This document shows positions 1 through 12,715 of a stretch of DNA of 64,000 bases, in pieces. The DNA is from Dromiciops gliroides. Taxonomy: Eukaryota > Chordata > Mammalia > Microbiotheria > Microbiotheriidae. Within the stretch, counting starts at the first letter, position 1, and every line of letters begins with the position of its first letter. The position numbers and the translations under genes were made by a program. The notes below the pieces were generated by a model that worked only from the letters and a program-made list of their open reading frames with translations, was not told the DNA's origin and did not search any database. Location: the NCBI RefSeq assembly GCF_019393635.1, contig NC_057867.1:71861492-71925491 (forward strand), read 5' to 3'.

Positions 1-64
1 ACAATGGAGTTACTGAAATGAGATGCCATGCAGGCAGAACGTTTTCATTCCAAAGTCAACCTGA

Positions 65-231
65 GGGGCAGCTAGGTGGCGCAGTGGATAGAGCACCAGC
101 CTTGGATTTAGGAGGACCTGAGTTCAAATCCAGCCTCAGACACTTAACACTTACTAGCTGTGTGACTCTAGGCAAGTCACTTAACCCCCATTGCTCTGCA
201 AAAAAACCCCAAAAAACCCAAAACAAAAAAA
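65..231 (+). repeat. WSINE1-type tRNA-derived SINE
   Basis: Starts GGGGCAGCTAGGTGGCGCAG and includes the B-box-like GAGTTCAAATCC and the A-rich tail. Flanked by a perfect 13-bp target-site duplication, AAAGTCAACCTGA, at 52-64 and 232-244. This is a clean L1-type insertion. Confidence 0.95.
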
Positions 232-244
232 AAAGTCAACCTGA

Positions 245-660
245 AATGAAGCTAAAAGTCATCAGGGCATTATCATTTAAGGATGGTGCTGACATAATAT
301 TATGTTGTGAGAAGTGGGCAATCCCATGTATCTGGCTTGGTAACAGAGTATCACTCGGTTAATTTGAACTTCACTCATTTGGGATAATTCTGATTGAGTT
401 AGTTTATTCATGCTCTTTGAGAAAGAGGCTGGGGTTAAATCAAGACTAAAAGGGGAAGATGTGGCTTTTTAAAGGAACTTTTTCCAAATATCAACTTATA
501 TATCAAAAAGAGTTGAAAAGCAAGAGTCAGTGTGTTGATAACTTAAAATAGAAATTATTCTTGTTTCTTTGAATAGGTCCTTTACTTGATGAAGCATGCT
601 TTGTTTTATTAATTAGATAAATTTGGAGATAACACTCCATTTATTAAAAAATGTTCAATA
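245..660. other. Unassigned intergenic sequence
   Basis: AT-rich sequence with no coding signal or repeat that I recognise. Confidence 0.5.
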
Positions 661-1250
661 GCTCTGACTTTGCACTAACTCTTTCCCCAAAATGTGGTGT
701 CCAGTATCAAAACAAAAGTCCAGAAGTGGTCTGGCCACTTTCCTAGTTCTGGACTGTCTGCCTCTCCTAAAACAGTCCCAATCACATTAGTGTTTGGGGC
801 TGTCATCTAGCACTCTTAATTCCTATCAAAAACCCCCAGATTTTTTTCAAATAAACATCTCATCGTGCCTTTCACTTGGTATTTGTGAAGTTGGGTTCTT
901 TGGAATCTCAGTAAAATCTCAGCAGTTCCTACATTTCATCTTATTCAACTCAGTGCCTTAGCCTGTCAAGATCTTTTCAAATTTTCCTGTCATCTAAAAT
1001 GTTGGGCAACACTTCCAACTGTGCAACATTTGCACAACATATCACATCTCATAAGCATGTCATTTATGAAAGTCATTGATTAAAATGATTTCCGCCCCCC
1101 CCCCCCGCCCTGCCCCACCCCACCAACAGGGCCAAGCACAGTTCTTTGAGGCATTCTCCTGAAGACCTTCCAAAGTGACATCAAGCCTTTAATAATTACT
1201 ACGGGATGTTGCCATTTGATCTAGGCCAAATCCATCTAGTTGTACTAGCT
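660..1250. repeat. CR1/L3-type LINE 3' region relic
   Basis: Contains phrases typical of CR1/L3 3' regions, such as a 'AATGTGGTGTCCAGTATC...AGAAGTGGTCTGGCC' pair and 'GGGCCAAGCACAG'. The same family recurs at 8540-9470, 13150-13480 and 62680-63180. A run of 12 C at 1095-1106 interrupts it. Confidence 0.6.
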
Positions 1251-3290
1251 CACTGGCCTGTGATATGCAAACTCCATTTTCTTCCCTTTTTTAAAAACTG
1301 GGGCCATATTTGCCTTCCTTTAATCCCATAGCTAATAATATTTCTGTAATGGAAGCCTGGCCAATGGTTACCCCATGCTCAGAGCATGTGCAAGAAGCTG
1401 GAGAGTCTTTCAGAATGGCCTGATGGTGAGCAATGGAAGGGCTCTGCTCCCACATTTGGAACATGCCCAGACATTCCGTAACTGCTTCCTGTCATCTAAC
1501 CATGTGGTGAAGAGAATGACTTCTGATTGCCTCCTGAGCTGAAAATGGCTTGTATTCAAAAGGCAATAACAACAAAATAAGTTTCTTGTAGTGTAGTGAG
1601 AGAGACATACTGTAAGCCCGAGGAAGAAGAGAGGCCTCAGGCCCTGGACATTCATTGCCAACATATAGTGTATGAATACAGACCTCTTTATATGTTCTCT
1701 TTTCTGCTTTTTGGTTATTACTATTATTAAGTATTGGAGATGACTATGGCCTTGAGAGCAGCAAAAGGGCAGAATGGCAAACCACTGGTCTAGGAATCAG
1801 AACTAGCTAATATGAGGAAAGAAGTTTGGAGCAAACAGTTTGACTGTTCAGTATAGACTGAAGGTAGTTGAGAAGAAACTACAGTAATTCATGATATGTT
1901 GAATTCAGAAATGAACTTAAGTGGGGTTGGGTATGCTATATAGAAATTGTTTTAAGTTTGAGCCTACTATCCCCAGGGACTGAGTTAGTATAGGGAAGAA
2001 TGTGCCTCACAGTGTTGAGGAATGTTTGTACTTCTTTTCTTGATGTATCTTCTCAATAAAAAGCTAATTGAGAGGACTAGTGGTTGATATTGGAAAGAAC
2101 TTATGAGAATGGATGGTCAAATTGACAGCATTCGAGAAAGACACCCCCTAGAATTCTGAGGGGGAAGATATAGCCTTGCTCTGGGGAATCTGATTCATCG
2201 GCGATAGTATGAGTTAGAGTAAGGGCTTACAAGGGCTACCCTCATACTACCCACTCCAGAGGTTTGTTGTAAGAGAAAAGGTTTTTTTTACTTGTAAAGT
2301 ACTCCCTTAAGTACATGCTTTTATGAGATTGCAAGCTAATCAAGAGACTACATGATGCTTTATTCATCTTTTTATCTCCCAACGGACTTATATAGTGACT
2401 TACCCATAGTATGTTCTGAATAAATGGTAAATGGGTTACTTTTGGTTCTGATCTATCATTTATTTCATGAGTGTGAGGAATGGCTGGGTTAGAAACTGCT
2501 GATATCAATCTGGGACTCTACATCATGATATCTTAGAGAATAACCTGGCAAATGTGTGCTAGAAGCAGTATCTGAACTCTTCCGGACTCTGCCCAATACA
2601 CAATGCTTTTTCTCAAAGACAGTTTATAGTCTCTAAATCATATGTAAACATCATGAGGTTCAATGATATACATTCCCCTAAGAATAACAACTCATTTAAA
2701 ACACTTATGAAAATGAAGATATTTGATAAAATTAACCTTAAAATTATGAATTGCAGAAGCAGATTACTTCCTTCATTACTTGCTCATAAATAGCAGAAGC
2801 CACAGCATCATCAAGGAGCAATGTAATGACATTAACATTAAGTCCTAATTAAACAATGAAGACATATACAATTTGCTAGCAAACCATCCATCCACGCAAA
2901 ACACATTTCAATAAAATGTCATTTTATGTTACACTTTAATTACTTTTGTTTTTATTAAACCCCTAACAAAGCAATGTTTCTATTGGTCAGTGAAAGTGAC
3001 TGTTCTTTTTAATAAGGAACAACACATCAGTGAAGGGAATGGTACTTGATCTGTGAAACATCTGTTGTTCTTTCACATATCATTATAGCTATATTTGATT
3101 TTCCACACAGAAATTGTTTGCACTTGTCCTCAGCATTTTTCCCCAGAACATATTTACAGCATACCATTAACACTCCCTGTTTATTTTCTCCAATAAACAA
3201 CACTGTTGAACTGTTGCCACCACTTAGGGGTGCCCCCTTTAGCACTGTTGGGGGCAGTACTCAGGTACCTGATCCTCAGAAGAAATTAGG
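1250..3290. other. Unassigned intergenic sequence
   Basis: No gene and no confidently named repeat. 2690-3090 is AT-rich and looks like unique sequence. Small open frames on both strands here have no family resemblance. Confidence 0.5.
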
Positions 3291-3665
3291 CTGACCTTAG
3301 ACAATTCAATTCTAGGGAATATAGGTATACCATGGATGACTTGCAAGAAGATCGTGATGGGTATATGAATAGTACATACAAAGAGATCAGGGATTTTCGA
3401 GAGAGAGAGAGAGAATCTAATAAGTGGGGGATCAGAGAAGGCCTTGTGTAGAAGGTGATACCTGAAGTGGGCTTTGGCCTTTTGTATCTCTCCTGAGATG
3501 ACAGACTGTCAGTAAACAGTTCAATTCCCATCAGTATGCATCTAAACATCTGTAATGCACAACAAATGTACTAGGTATTGGAGATACACAGAGAAAAAAA
3601 GAAGATAGGACCTTTGCCTTCAGGGAGCTTGTACTCTATAGGTCTAAACAACAGAAATATGGTCA
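3290..3665 (-). repeat. L2-type LINE fragment, antisense
   Basis: Plus-strand phrases such as GGTATTGGAGATACACAGA and CTTCAGGGAGCTTGTACTC are the antisense signature shared with the L2-type relics at 13.6, 21.8, 47.8 and 51.6 kb. Confidence 0.5.
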
Positions 3666-4315
3666 ATTAAGCCTAGACTTGCATGTATAATGAAAGCGAG
3701 TAGTTACACTGAGCTCATACAACTTGGAGGATGTGTTGCTGCGACAATATAGGGGACAAAAGCTTCAAAGTTGCAGCAATAGGAAAACAAGTATGATCAT
3801 CCTGAGGTATGACCCTTTAATTCCCTTTCTACTGGATGGCCCTAGTTCTTTGGCACTGGAGGGGGACACATCAGTAAGTCCAGTTCGATTTGATTCAACT
3901 AATAATGATAGAGTCTGTGTGTACTGGACTGCCAGATATATTGGTCAAGTCAGAAGTAATGTCTGTCACTTCAGGGATATAGCATAATCCTACTATGATT
4001 TCCTTAAGTAGTTGATTTTGTCTCTGAGCCTTCATTTGTTCTATACACAAAGAGGTGTTAATGCTCCCAAACAAGCCTGCTGAGAGGAAGGAGTAGCTGT
4101 CTCTTTAAGAAAAGCAGGTCTGGCTGCCAGCCATGTCCTATCTACTTTCCATAACTCAAAGCATCCAAATCCAAGTGAATCATTCTCCACTCCCGTACAC
4201 AAATATGGCAAAGCAGGAAAGCTCATAATAATGCTATTGAGCCAAGGACAAAACAAAGAAGATAGAATGTTTAGAAGCTAATGAAAAATCTTAAATGACA
4301 TACATCCTTTTTTTT

Positions 4316-4480
4316 AAGACTGGAAGGGTGACATAGTGGATAGAAAACTGGGTTTGGAGTCCAAGGCCTTGGATTCAAATATTGGCCTGTTACGAGCTCC
4401 CTGTGTGGAAAGGGAATTCTAGTCTTATTGTAGCATTGCAACTCCAGATTCATCACAGCCAAGGCAAACGCTACTGAAAG
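4316..4480 (+). repeat. MIR-like SINE, diverged
   Basis: Has the diverged tRNA head (GACATAGTGGATAGAAAACT, then GGATTCAAAT). The 3' part is unclear. Confidence 0.45.
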
Positions 4481-5036
4481 CATCCCATACACTTTGTGGT
4501 TGAAGCACAGTATTTGGCCCCACCTTTGAGAAACTGATGGTACAGCAGGGGAAAATGCTAACTACGTACAGATCTTTTTAGTGCCTCTTCTGAGTCTGAA
4601 TCACAGCCACTTCATATGCCCAGAATACTTCAATAAATCACAAGACCTAATTCACAGAAGCTTAATGTGGCCTCTTGTTTATTTTGGTCAATGTTTTCCA
4701 TTCCGTTTTGCTTCCAGAGAGGGAAGCAAATCACTTATTCATGATATGTTATGTGAGTCAACTGTATTTTTTTCCCAATGACCTTATCCATTCAATGCTT
4801 TCACCTCCTTCTTTCCCAAGGAAGTTTGTCCCATGCAAGCCTTTAAACATAGGAGGGTAGCAATTCCACCACACTCCCCTGGGCACCTTTGCCCAGTGCT
4901 ACCAGCTAAACAGTGAAAGCTCCAGTTGGTGTTTAAAAGCATTCTTTTGCTTATTATAAAGGTTAAGAACTTTCCTTGCTTCCCTTGATCCCTATCAGAA
5001 TTAAATGTATGTCAATTACAAAAAGCAGAATAGGCG

Positions 5037-5184
5037 GTCACCTCTGGGAGTTGGCACAATGGGGCCAATGCACAGTGAATTTCTGCAGCCTTACCAATTC
5101 AAGTATAATTTAGGAAATGTATGGCCAGAAAAAGAGATGTACTAATCACGTAGTGAGGACCAGGAATAACAGCTGGACAGCCCA
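5037..5184 (+). repeat. Copy 1 of an unclassified direct duplication
   Basis: Closely matches 6971-7146 in the same orientation. Shared blocks include GGGAGTTGGCA, AAGTATAATTTAGGAAATGT and GTGAGGACCAGG. This copy lacks about 26 bp that the other has. A MIR/MAR1 copy begins directly downstream. Confidence 0.8.
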
Positions 5185-5189
5185 AGTAG

Positions 5190-5445
5190 AAAGGGAACAA
5201 AGCATTTATTAAGCACCTACTGTGTGTCAGATACTGTGCTGAGAGCTTTGCAAATATCTCATTTGATCCTCACAACAACCCTGCAAGGTAGCTGTTATGA
5301 TCACCATTTTACAGATGCAGAAACTGAGGCTAAGAAAGATTAAATGTCTAGCCGAGAGTCATAATGCTAATAAGTGTCTGGTGCCAATTTAAACTCAGGT
5401 TTTTCTGACTCCAAGCCCAGATGTCTCTGGCGCTATACTGGTAGG
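5190..5445 (-). repeat. MAR1/MIR CORE-SINE, antisense
   Basis: Begins TTTATTAAGCACCTACTGTG, then ATTTGATCCTCACAACAACC and AAACTGAGGC. This is the reverse of a CORE-SINE from its 3' end. Confidence 0.85.
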
Positions 5446-6470
5446 TACCTAGAGAAAGTTAAAAGACAAGACTTGTTTGACATGATGCAGCCTAAGTGAG
5501 CACAACTGAGAAAACACGTTACAAAATGATCGCAATCAATGAAAAATGAAGGCAACTTTGAAAAACTTCAGAACTCTAGCACTGCAAGGACAAAGCATGT
5601 TTCCTATGTCTTGGCAGAGAGGTGGTAGACTGCAGGTACAGAATAGGACAAGCATTTTCTGATACAATCAATGTATATGTTTTGCTGGACTGTACTTATA
5701 TAATAAGAGAGCACTCTAGTCCAAGGGCAGAGGGTGGGGTGGTGATAGTGATGATAGTGACATGAGAGACCGAGAGAGAGAAAGAGAGAAAATGAATCAA
5801 CAAAAAATTAAAAGATGCACAAGAAAAGAAAATGAAGTTTGTAGGGGAATATAAATAAGCAAACCAGTTTTCTTATTACTATGTTAAATTTAACACGCAT
5901 TTTTTAAAACTTCATGTACCAAAAGTTCACATTTTCATATATACTCCTCTTTTCTGTTCTTTTCTATATATGGAAATGTTCCTGTTTGAGTTCATAGGAA
6001 AAGAAATTTTTTTTTAAAAGAAAGTTGAACGATCCAGAGGAAGACCTGTAGTATACTGAAAAGATATTCTACAGGGAGACTCATGGACAAGGATGGTATA
6101 GAATGAAAAGATACAAATTGGAGGGGGTGTGATATGTACCAGGAGGGCTCCTATCAATGAGCTTCATGGGTCCTTTTTTGGTGCTGTAGCCCAGCATGAC
6201 TGATAATGGTCACAATTCAAAAAGACGTACCTTTGCTAAACTTTAAAACCCACCATTTGGGCCCAATCACCGGCTGCCATTCCTCCTGGAGTGGCCTCAT
6301 GTATACCACTTTGGGTCATACTGGACATCACTTTGGAGCACTGCTCAAAAGAGGGTGCCTAGATTAATTTTTTCCTCTTAGTTCAATCATGTTGATAATC
6401 CAGTACGTTAATAATACTACATAGAATATTATATTATTTTGTAAAGTTTGGGTTTGCTTGTGTCCATATT
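5445..6470. other. Unassigned intergenic sequence with GA-rich patch
   Basis: No gene seen. A purine-rich GAGAGA patch lies near 5763-5795. Confidence 0.5.
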
Positions 6471-6474
6471 ATAT

Positions 6475-6562
6475 CCTCTTAGGAGAATGTAAGCTCCTTG
6501 AAGGTAAGGATTATTTAATTTGTATCTTTGTATATCCAGTGTCTTTTAATAAACATTTGTGG
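6475..6562 (+). repeat. L2/L3 LINE 3' end
   Basis: GAATGTAAGCTCCTTGAAGG followed by TTTTAATAAACATTTGTGG is the standard 3' terminus of L2/CR1-like elements. Confidence 0.7.
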
Positions 6563-6828
6563 AATTTAAAATATATATATATAAAACCAAAATAAATATT
6601 TCATATACACATATGAAATACTTCTTTAATATCATTCTCTATCCTCAGTTCTATTTGCCCACCTGCTCCCTCTTGGAGAATGGCGTGGAGGATCTGACCT
6701 CTCTCAGATGCTTGTACTGGCCAAAAGAAAAAAAAATCTATTTTGTTCCTCTCACACTAAGACCTAATTAGTTCTTAGAGTATGTATATGGTAATAGATA
6801 ATAATATCATATGTATATGGTGTTTGAC

Positions 6829-6877
<49 letters not shown>
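6829..6877. repeat. (TA)n(GA)n compound microsatellite
   Basis: An alternating TA block (6829-6853) passes directly into a GA block (6854-6877). Confidence 0.95.
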
Positions 6878-6970
6878 ATGAATACAGTCCAGTATTGAGA
6901 ATAATAGAATAATATTAAGGAAGTATTTCATATATCAAATAGCAGTTGCAAGAGGTCAAGGAAGCAAGCA

Positions 6971-7146
6971 GTCACATTTGGGAGTTGGCATGATGGGGCC
7001 AGACCACAATGGCTTTCTGTAGCCTTACCAGGTAATGCTGATCTTTTAAGCCACTCCAAGGCAAGTATAATTTAGGAAATGTATGCCCCCCAAAAGAAAG
7101 GTGCTGGTCATGGAGTGAGGACCAGGGATAACATCTGGACAGCCCA
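6971..7146 (+). repeat. Copy 2 of an unclassified direct duplication
   Basis: Partner of 5037-5184, about 1.9 kb away. It carries an extra segment around 7031-7058. The ends of similarity are sharp, at GTCA and AGCCCA. Confidence 0.8.
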
Positions 7147-8540
7147 GTGTCTTCCAGCATGACCACGAATGCTATGGGCTGCTCCAGGAGGACCATGGGA
7201 TTCTTCTCCTGAGAGAATGCATTAATACAACAATAGTATTAATACAACCTGGTCCCATGTAGGGTTCTCTATCAGAAAGGAGCCACAACTGTCATTCTCT
7301 CTGTCAGATCTCCCCTTCCCAACACAGCTTTGGGCCACATCAGCAGTCCTCTAGTACTGCTCCTCCACCACTATACTCTTTAGGTGGTTAGAGCAGATGT
7401 GATACCTCCATACCACCCCCCCACACATACACACATATACATACACTACAAGAGCCAATTAATTCTGAGGGGGACGAAAACCAAAAAAAAAATTGGTCAA
7501 TAAAAGCAGCAGAAGGAGGCCATTCTCCAAGAGAAGGTAGATGAACAAAAACAATGAAGTCAAGCAGGGGAGTTGCTTAGTTTCTCCTCAGGAAGGAATT
7601 TCATGCCTGCACATCTTAATCTCTCCTCCAAATCCAAGACTCCCATAATGTCATGGACTCGTGACTCCTGAGAGTTAGAAAGCACATTATAATTCCACCC
7701 TCTGCCTTCTGGAAGTTCTAGTCCAGGTCAAGGCCAATCGCTCGCATTTCTTTATGTGCCCTTTCATAAGCTTCAGGAAGAGATGTCACATACATCGGAC
7801 AGGCCCAACAGAATTCAGTCTTAGTTATATAGTTATATATAACCCTTCTTGTGACTCCTTTTGGCCATTGGATCAAATTATCTAGCCACTAGTTCTTGTG
7901 ACTGAACCCATTGTTGGGGGGGGGATTTACTTCTTAGTTTTAAAGTATTAATAGATATGTGGCTTTACCAAGTCCCTTCCCCTCTTGGACTTTAAGTTTC
8001 AACCTGTGTAAAATGATGGGATTGGACTAGTCTCTATGGTTCCTTCCAGCTCAAAAACCTAAGCCCTACAGCAAGGGCTTAACACATGCTTCTTTTAAAC
8101 TTGATACTGAAAGGAACCATTATCTGGGACACCTTAGACATAGTTTGGGAGCAGATGGACAGCCTACTTCTCAAGGTCTCTTGTAGACTGAGGATTTGGG
8201 GATTCTTAGAGCAACACATGGCTTCATTAACATGGGCATAACAACCATAAAGAAAGATAAAAGAATAAGATTTTTTAAAGAGTAGGGAGATAAAACAAGG
8301 AAAAAGCATTTGTTAAAAGATTGAGGTCTTCAAATGTTGACATTGTAACATCTGATTTTTTGCCAAAAATTCAGTGACAGTATCAGAATTGATAGGTACT
8401 CAGAGGACAAGTTCAACCTTTATCTGAACAATCTCTTCCATAACACACCTGACAAATGGTCACTGAACCTTTGCTGAAAAAGTTATGCAAAAAAGCAGCC
8501 ACTTACTCCTGAGGTAGCTCCATATCCTTTTGGTTAATTT
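7147..8540. other. Unassigned intergenic sequence with MIR 3' remnant
   Basis: About 7960-8075 resembles the 3' half of a MIR (AAATGATGGGATTGGACTAG, then TTCCTTCCAGCTC). The rest shows nothing. Confidence 0.45.
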
Positions 8541-9470
8541 TCCTTGATAGGAGGTTCCTTAATCTGCCTTTCTGAAATGTTTACTCACTGCCTCCAGTTC
8601 TGCTCACCAGGACTCGGCTGACCAAGTCTAATTCTCTTTCATGCTGGAAGACAATTACCATGTCTCTACCTCAATCTTCTCTCCAGGCCAAACATTTCCC
8701 AGTTCCTTCAAGTGATTCTCCTATAGCATTCTCTTGAGTTCCTTTTCCATACTGGCTGCTCTCTTCTGGATGGTATCCATTTTATCAAAAGCTTTCCTAA
8801 AATAGAGCATCCACAACAGAACATCATTTTTTCACATGTTGCATGGCCAGAGCAGAGGACAGTGAGTCTGCGGCCTCCTTATTTCTTGAAGCCTAAGATG
8901 ACATTAGCTTTCTGCAGTCCATTCAAACTTCCAAATCTTTTGCAGGAGAACTACTCTCTAGTCATATATCCTCCATCTTGTACTTGAGTTAAAAAAAAAA
9001 TCAACTTTGCATTTATCTAGACTTAATTTTATCTTACTAGATTTGGTACGATGTTCTAGCCCGTTGAGATCTTTTTGGATTCTTATTTGCAACTCATCAT
9101 GTTAACTATCACTCCTATTTCTGTGTCAAGTGCAAATTCGATAAGCACACCATGTCAAATCACTCATCAAAAAATGTCCAACATTACAGGGCCAAACACA
9201 GATCACTGGCTCGCCCTGCTATAAATCTTCGAAGTTGATGTTGAATCATTAATGGCATTTCATTGAGTATAGATGAGCCATCAGTTCTGAAATCATCTAA
9301 GTGTACTATTATCTAGTCCCCATCTCTCCCTCTTGCCCACAAGAACAGAATGAGACTTGTCAAGTGCTTCACTAAAACCTAGGTGAATTATACCTATGTT
9401 ATTCTCCTCATTTACAAGGCTGTCAAGCAATAGCTGTCAAGAAAGGGAAAATTAGGTTCATCTTTCATGA
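8540..9470. repeat. CR1/L3-type LINE 3' region relic
   Basis: Long match to the CR1/L3 3' region pattern: 'CTCCAGGCCAAACATTTCCC', 'TACTGGCTGCTCTCTTCTGG', then 'GGGCCAAACACAGATC'. It is the longest copy of this family in the window. Orientation was not determined. Confidence 0.65.
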
Positions 9471-9474
9471 CCTT

Positions 9475-9800
9475 TTTTTCCAAAAAATAAATTTATTTTT
9501 TATTTTATTTATTTTTATTTTGAAAAAATTTTGAATTTGGAATCCTCTCCCTCCCATGCCCATTGAGAAGGCAAGAAATGCAATATCAATTATACATATG
9601 AAATCGTGCAAAATAAATTTCCATATTAGCCATGTTGCAAAAAAGGCAAGAAATAAAAAGAAAGTGAAAAATTTATAGCATGACCTGTTCTTGATGAAGC
9701 CAGGTGGGCTTTTACTGACAACTGTTTCCTTTTTTTGATGTCCACCAACCATCCCTTTAAAAATACATCCTAGAGTTTTGCCCAAAATCCAAGTTAAGCT
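9475..9800 (-). repeat. L1 3' UTR, antisense
   Basis: GAATTTGGAATCCTCTCCCT and CATATTAGCCATGTTGCAAA are the reverse complement of marsupial L1 3' ends, such as those at 32.7 and 36.3 kb. A short MIR/MAR1 piece (9815-9895) follows. Confidence 0.75.
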
Positions 9801-10152
9801 TATCCACAAGTTTGTGAAGTGCTTTACAAATACTGTCACATTTGATACTCGCATTTATCCTGGGGGGCAGGCGCTGTCATCATTTCAATTTTTATGTCAT
9901 GTACAATAGATATGTACACTCACACCAGAAACAATGAAGCAGAATCCTTATGCATAATGTTTACTGAAATCCTTATATGAAGCCAAATTAGTCAACTAAG
10001 AGGATGATGAAGTCACCTCCTTTTTTGTGAGGGACAGTGAAAATTCCTGAAAAGAGAGATTTTGCAAAAGAGAATTCATTTTATGGCTCAGTTATGATTT
10101 GGGGGAGGGTTTTGGACTCTTTGAATTCTAAAATTCAATTTGATTCGCATTT

Positions 10153-10312
10153 CCTTTCTTTTTTTACTTTATTTTTCATGGGGCAATGAGGGTTAAGTGA
10201 TTTGCCCAGGATCACACAGCTAGTAAGTGTCAAGTGTCTGAGGTCAAATTTGAACTTGGGTCCTCCTGAATCCAGGGCTTGTGCTTTATCCACTGCGCCA
10301 CCTAGCTGCCCC
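10153..10312 (-). repeat. WSINE1-type SINE
   Basis: Antisense copy ending CACCTAGCTGCCCC. Flanked by ATTCGCATTT (10143-10152) and ATTCACATTT (10313-10322), one mismatch. Confidence 0.93.
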
Positions 10313-10322
10313 ATTCACATTT

Positions 10323-10870
10323 TTCAAATGTGCCTCCTGTGCAAGGCACTGGGGTTCTGGAGACAAAAATGCTAATGTTTATGTTGTGTGTCTGTGTGTG
10401 TGTGTATACACGCACGTGAGTATATGTATATATATATGTAGATAGAGACAGATATACAGAATAAATATAAAGAAAATAAATGCTAAATGTTAAATATTAG
10501 AGTTGATAGGGAGAACACTAACAGTTGAAGGGATTAGGAAAAGGTTCATACAGAAGGAGGGGAAGAAAGGGAAGAAAGACTATTAATAAGAGGTGAAGAG
10601 GTAGTGTAGTCTGGGCATCGACAATACCCAGGGCAAGGGCACAGAGATGGGAGATAGATGATGTGTAAGGAATTCAGAGAAGGCCAGTCTGGATGTATAA
10701 GTTCAGGAGAGGGATTAATGTATGATTAGGATGGAAAAATAGGTTGGGATCAGGTTGTGAAGGGATTCGAAAACTAAGAGGATTGTCATTTCACCAAGGA
10801 AAGTAACACATAATGCCTTGTGTATAGTTGCTGCTCAACAATTATTTATTGGATGATTGAGTGGCCTTAT
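10323..10870 (-). repeat. L2-type LINE relic, antisense, with GT/TA microsatellite
   Basis: Carries the antisense phrases CAAGGCACTGGGGTTCTGGA and GATCAGGTTGTGAAGG. A GT/TATA stretch lies at 10385-10445. Near 10805-10862 is an L2-like tail. Confidence 0.5.
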
Positions 10871-11863
10871 TTGTCAAAAACATGTCAATCTCAAGAGATT
10901 TAAGCCAAAATCTGTTAAACATGTTGATAGGTTTTCACTTTCCTGCCAGTGATGGCAGAGTTGGTAGGAATCGTTTCCAGAAAACTGGTATTTGGCAGCT
11001 TTTGTGAACATTCAAAAGTAAGAGAAAATGATTTTTATCATATCAGGTCAAGAAAGTGCAAACAGAGGCTCACCGATAGAAAGTGGCCGACTGCATGATT
11101 TTTTTGCAGGACAATGGGAACTATATGCCAAGGCAGGGCCAGTGGTTGTGAGCTGTGCCAGGGTACAAATACCCATGGCTGAAGAAAACACTGATCCTTG
11201 AATTATACCTGAGGTGGAGTGATTTACCCTATGGCTCCTAATGAACATTACCCCAGGACTCCTTTGCTAACAACTGGTTTCCAGCAAACAAACAATAACA
11301 ACAAACCCCAGGCTATTCTCAACTTCAAGGTAGATAAACCTACTTGATACCTTGAGCAGGAAGGAATTTCTTTCGAGCTTTGCCTACCTACCAGGATCTT
11401 TCAGGAACAAATTCCTCAAGAATACTGTGTGGCAGGAGAAGCAAGGACTAAAACCACATGACATATTCATACCATTTCTCTAATCTCTAAAAGAATTCTT
11501 TAAGTTATTCTAACTGTGGAAAGACATACCAGGGATAACCTTGATATATGGTTCTTGGAGGCTCTTGGACATCTTGGCTGTATCTGGACCACAGATTTAT
11601 TTCAAATGCCTGCATTTTAGGCATCTGGTGCTAGAAAATAAAGATAGGTTGGCATCAGATGTTAGTTTTTAAGTAAAACAAGGCTTAAAGGAACAGTAGC
11701 AAAACTTGTGTTCTAAAATATAACCTGTTAATAGGATTGCAATTAGAATTATCTGGGAAGTCCTATTTTGGTACAGTTTGGAGTAGTAGGTAAAAAAGTT
11801 TACCTCTCTTGAGAACTACAAATCTCACTCAAATAATTGCCACCACTCCCTTCACCCTATCAC
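10870..11863. other. Unassigned intergenic sequence
   Basis: I see no coding signal or recognisable repeat here. Confidence 0.5.
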
Positions 11864-11875
11864 AAGAGTTTGGGG

Positions 11876-12028
11876 CTGGGGTGGCTAGGTGGTGCAGTGG
11901 ATAAAGCACTCACCATGGATTCAGGAGGACCTGAGTTCGAATCCAGCCTCAGACACTAGACACTTACTAGCTGTGTGACCCTGGGCAAGTCACTTAACCC
12001 TCACTGCCCTGCAAAAAAAATAATAAAA
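11876..12028 (+). repeat. WSINE1-type SINE
   Basis: Flanked by a perfect 12-bp duplication, AAGAGTTTGGGG, at 11864-11875 and 12029-12040. Confidence 0.95.
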
Positions 12029-12059
12029 AAGAGTTTGGGGTCTTAAACAGAAGCATTTA

Positions 12060-12147
12060 CATATACATATGTATGTATGCATGTATGCATGTACACACAC
12101 ATATTTATGTATATGTATACACACACACATACCCCCCCCCCCCCCCC
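12060..12147. repeat. TATG/CA microsatellite ending in a C16 run
   Basis: Alternating purine-pyrimidine sequence followed by 16 C at 12132-12147, directly before a SINE head. Confidence 0.9.
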
Positions 12148-12405
12148 GGCAGCTAGGTGGCATAATGGATAGAGTGCCAGAACTAAAGTCAGGAAGACCT
12201 GAGTTCAAATCAGGCCTCAGACACAATAGCTGTGTGACCCTGGACAAGTCACTTAACCCTGTTTGCCTCAGTTCCCTCATTTGTAAAATAAGCTGGAAAA
12301 GTAAGTGGAAAACTACAATATTTTTGCTAAGAAAACCCCCAAAGGAGTCAAAAAGAGTTGGACACAAATGAAAAATGACTAAACAACAAACAACAATATA
12401 CACAT
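12148..12405 (+). repeat. Long tRNA SINE with RTE/BovB-like 3' tail
   Basis: The tRNA head (GGCAGCTAGGTGGCATAATG) is followed by CCTCATTTGTAAAATAAGCT and a terminal AAAGAGTTGGACACAAATGA, then ACTAAACAAC. That tail resembles the 3' end of RTE/BovB LINEs, which implies a different mobilising partner from the A-tailed SINEs. A second copy is at 60545-60800. Confidence 0.85.
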
Positions 12406-12654
12406 TTTAACAGACATATATGTATATATCTGTATACACATACACCCACATATATAGGCTTATGGTGTTGCCCATTTCAAAGTCTTCATTTCAACAAATA
12501 CAGCCAATTTTTTATATACATTCGAGCCAATTTTCTTCCCACAGACTCAACTCCAGAAGTGTTTATTGTCTGTTAGAGTTATAGCGTCAGTAGTATTTTC
12601 TATTACAGTTTCCTCTGATTAGACCTCCCATACAGGCAACTAGTATGTGTGTGC

Positions 12655-12656
<2 letters not shown>

Positions 12657-12711
<55 letters not shown>
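12657..12711. repeat. (TG)n microsatellite
   Basis: About 27 uninterrupted TG units. Confidence 0.97.

Positions 12712-12715
<4 letters not shown>

Noticed and set aside
9465..9854. 129-codon minus-strand frame
   Set aside because: It overlaps an antisense L1 3' UTR. The Lys/Phe-rich product is not protein-like.
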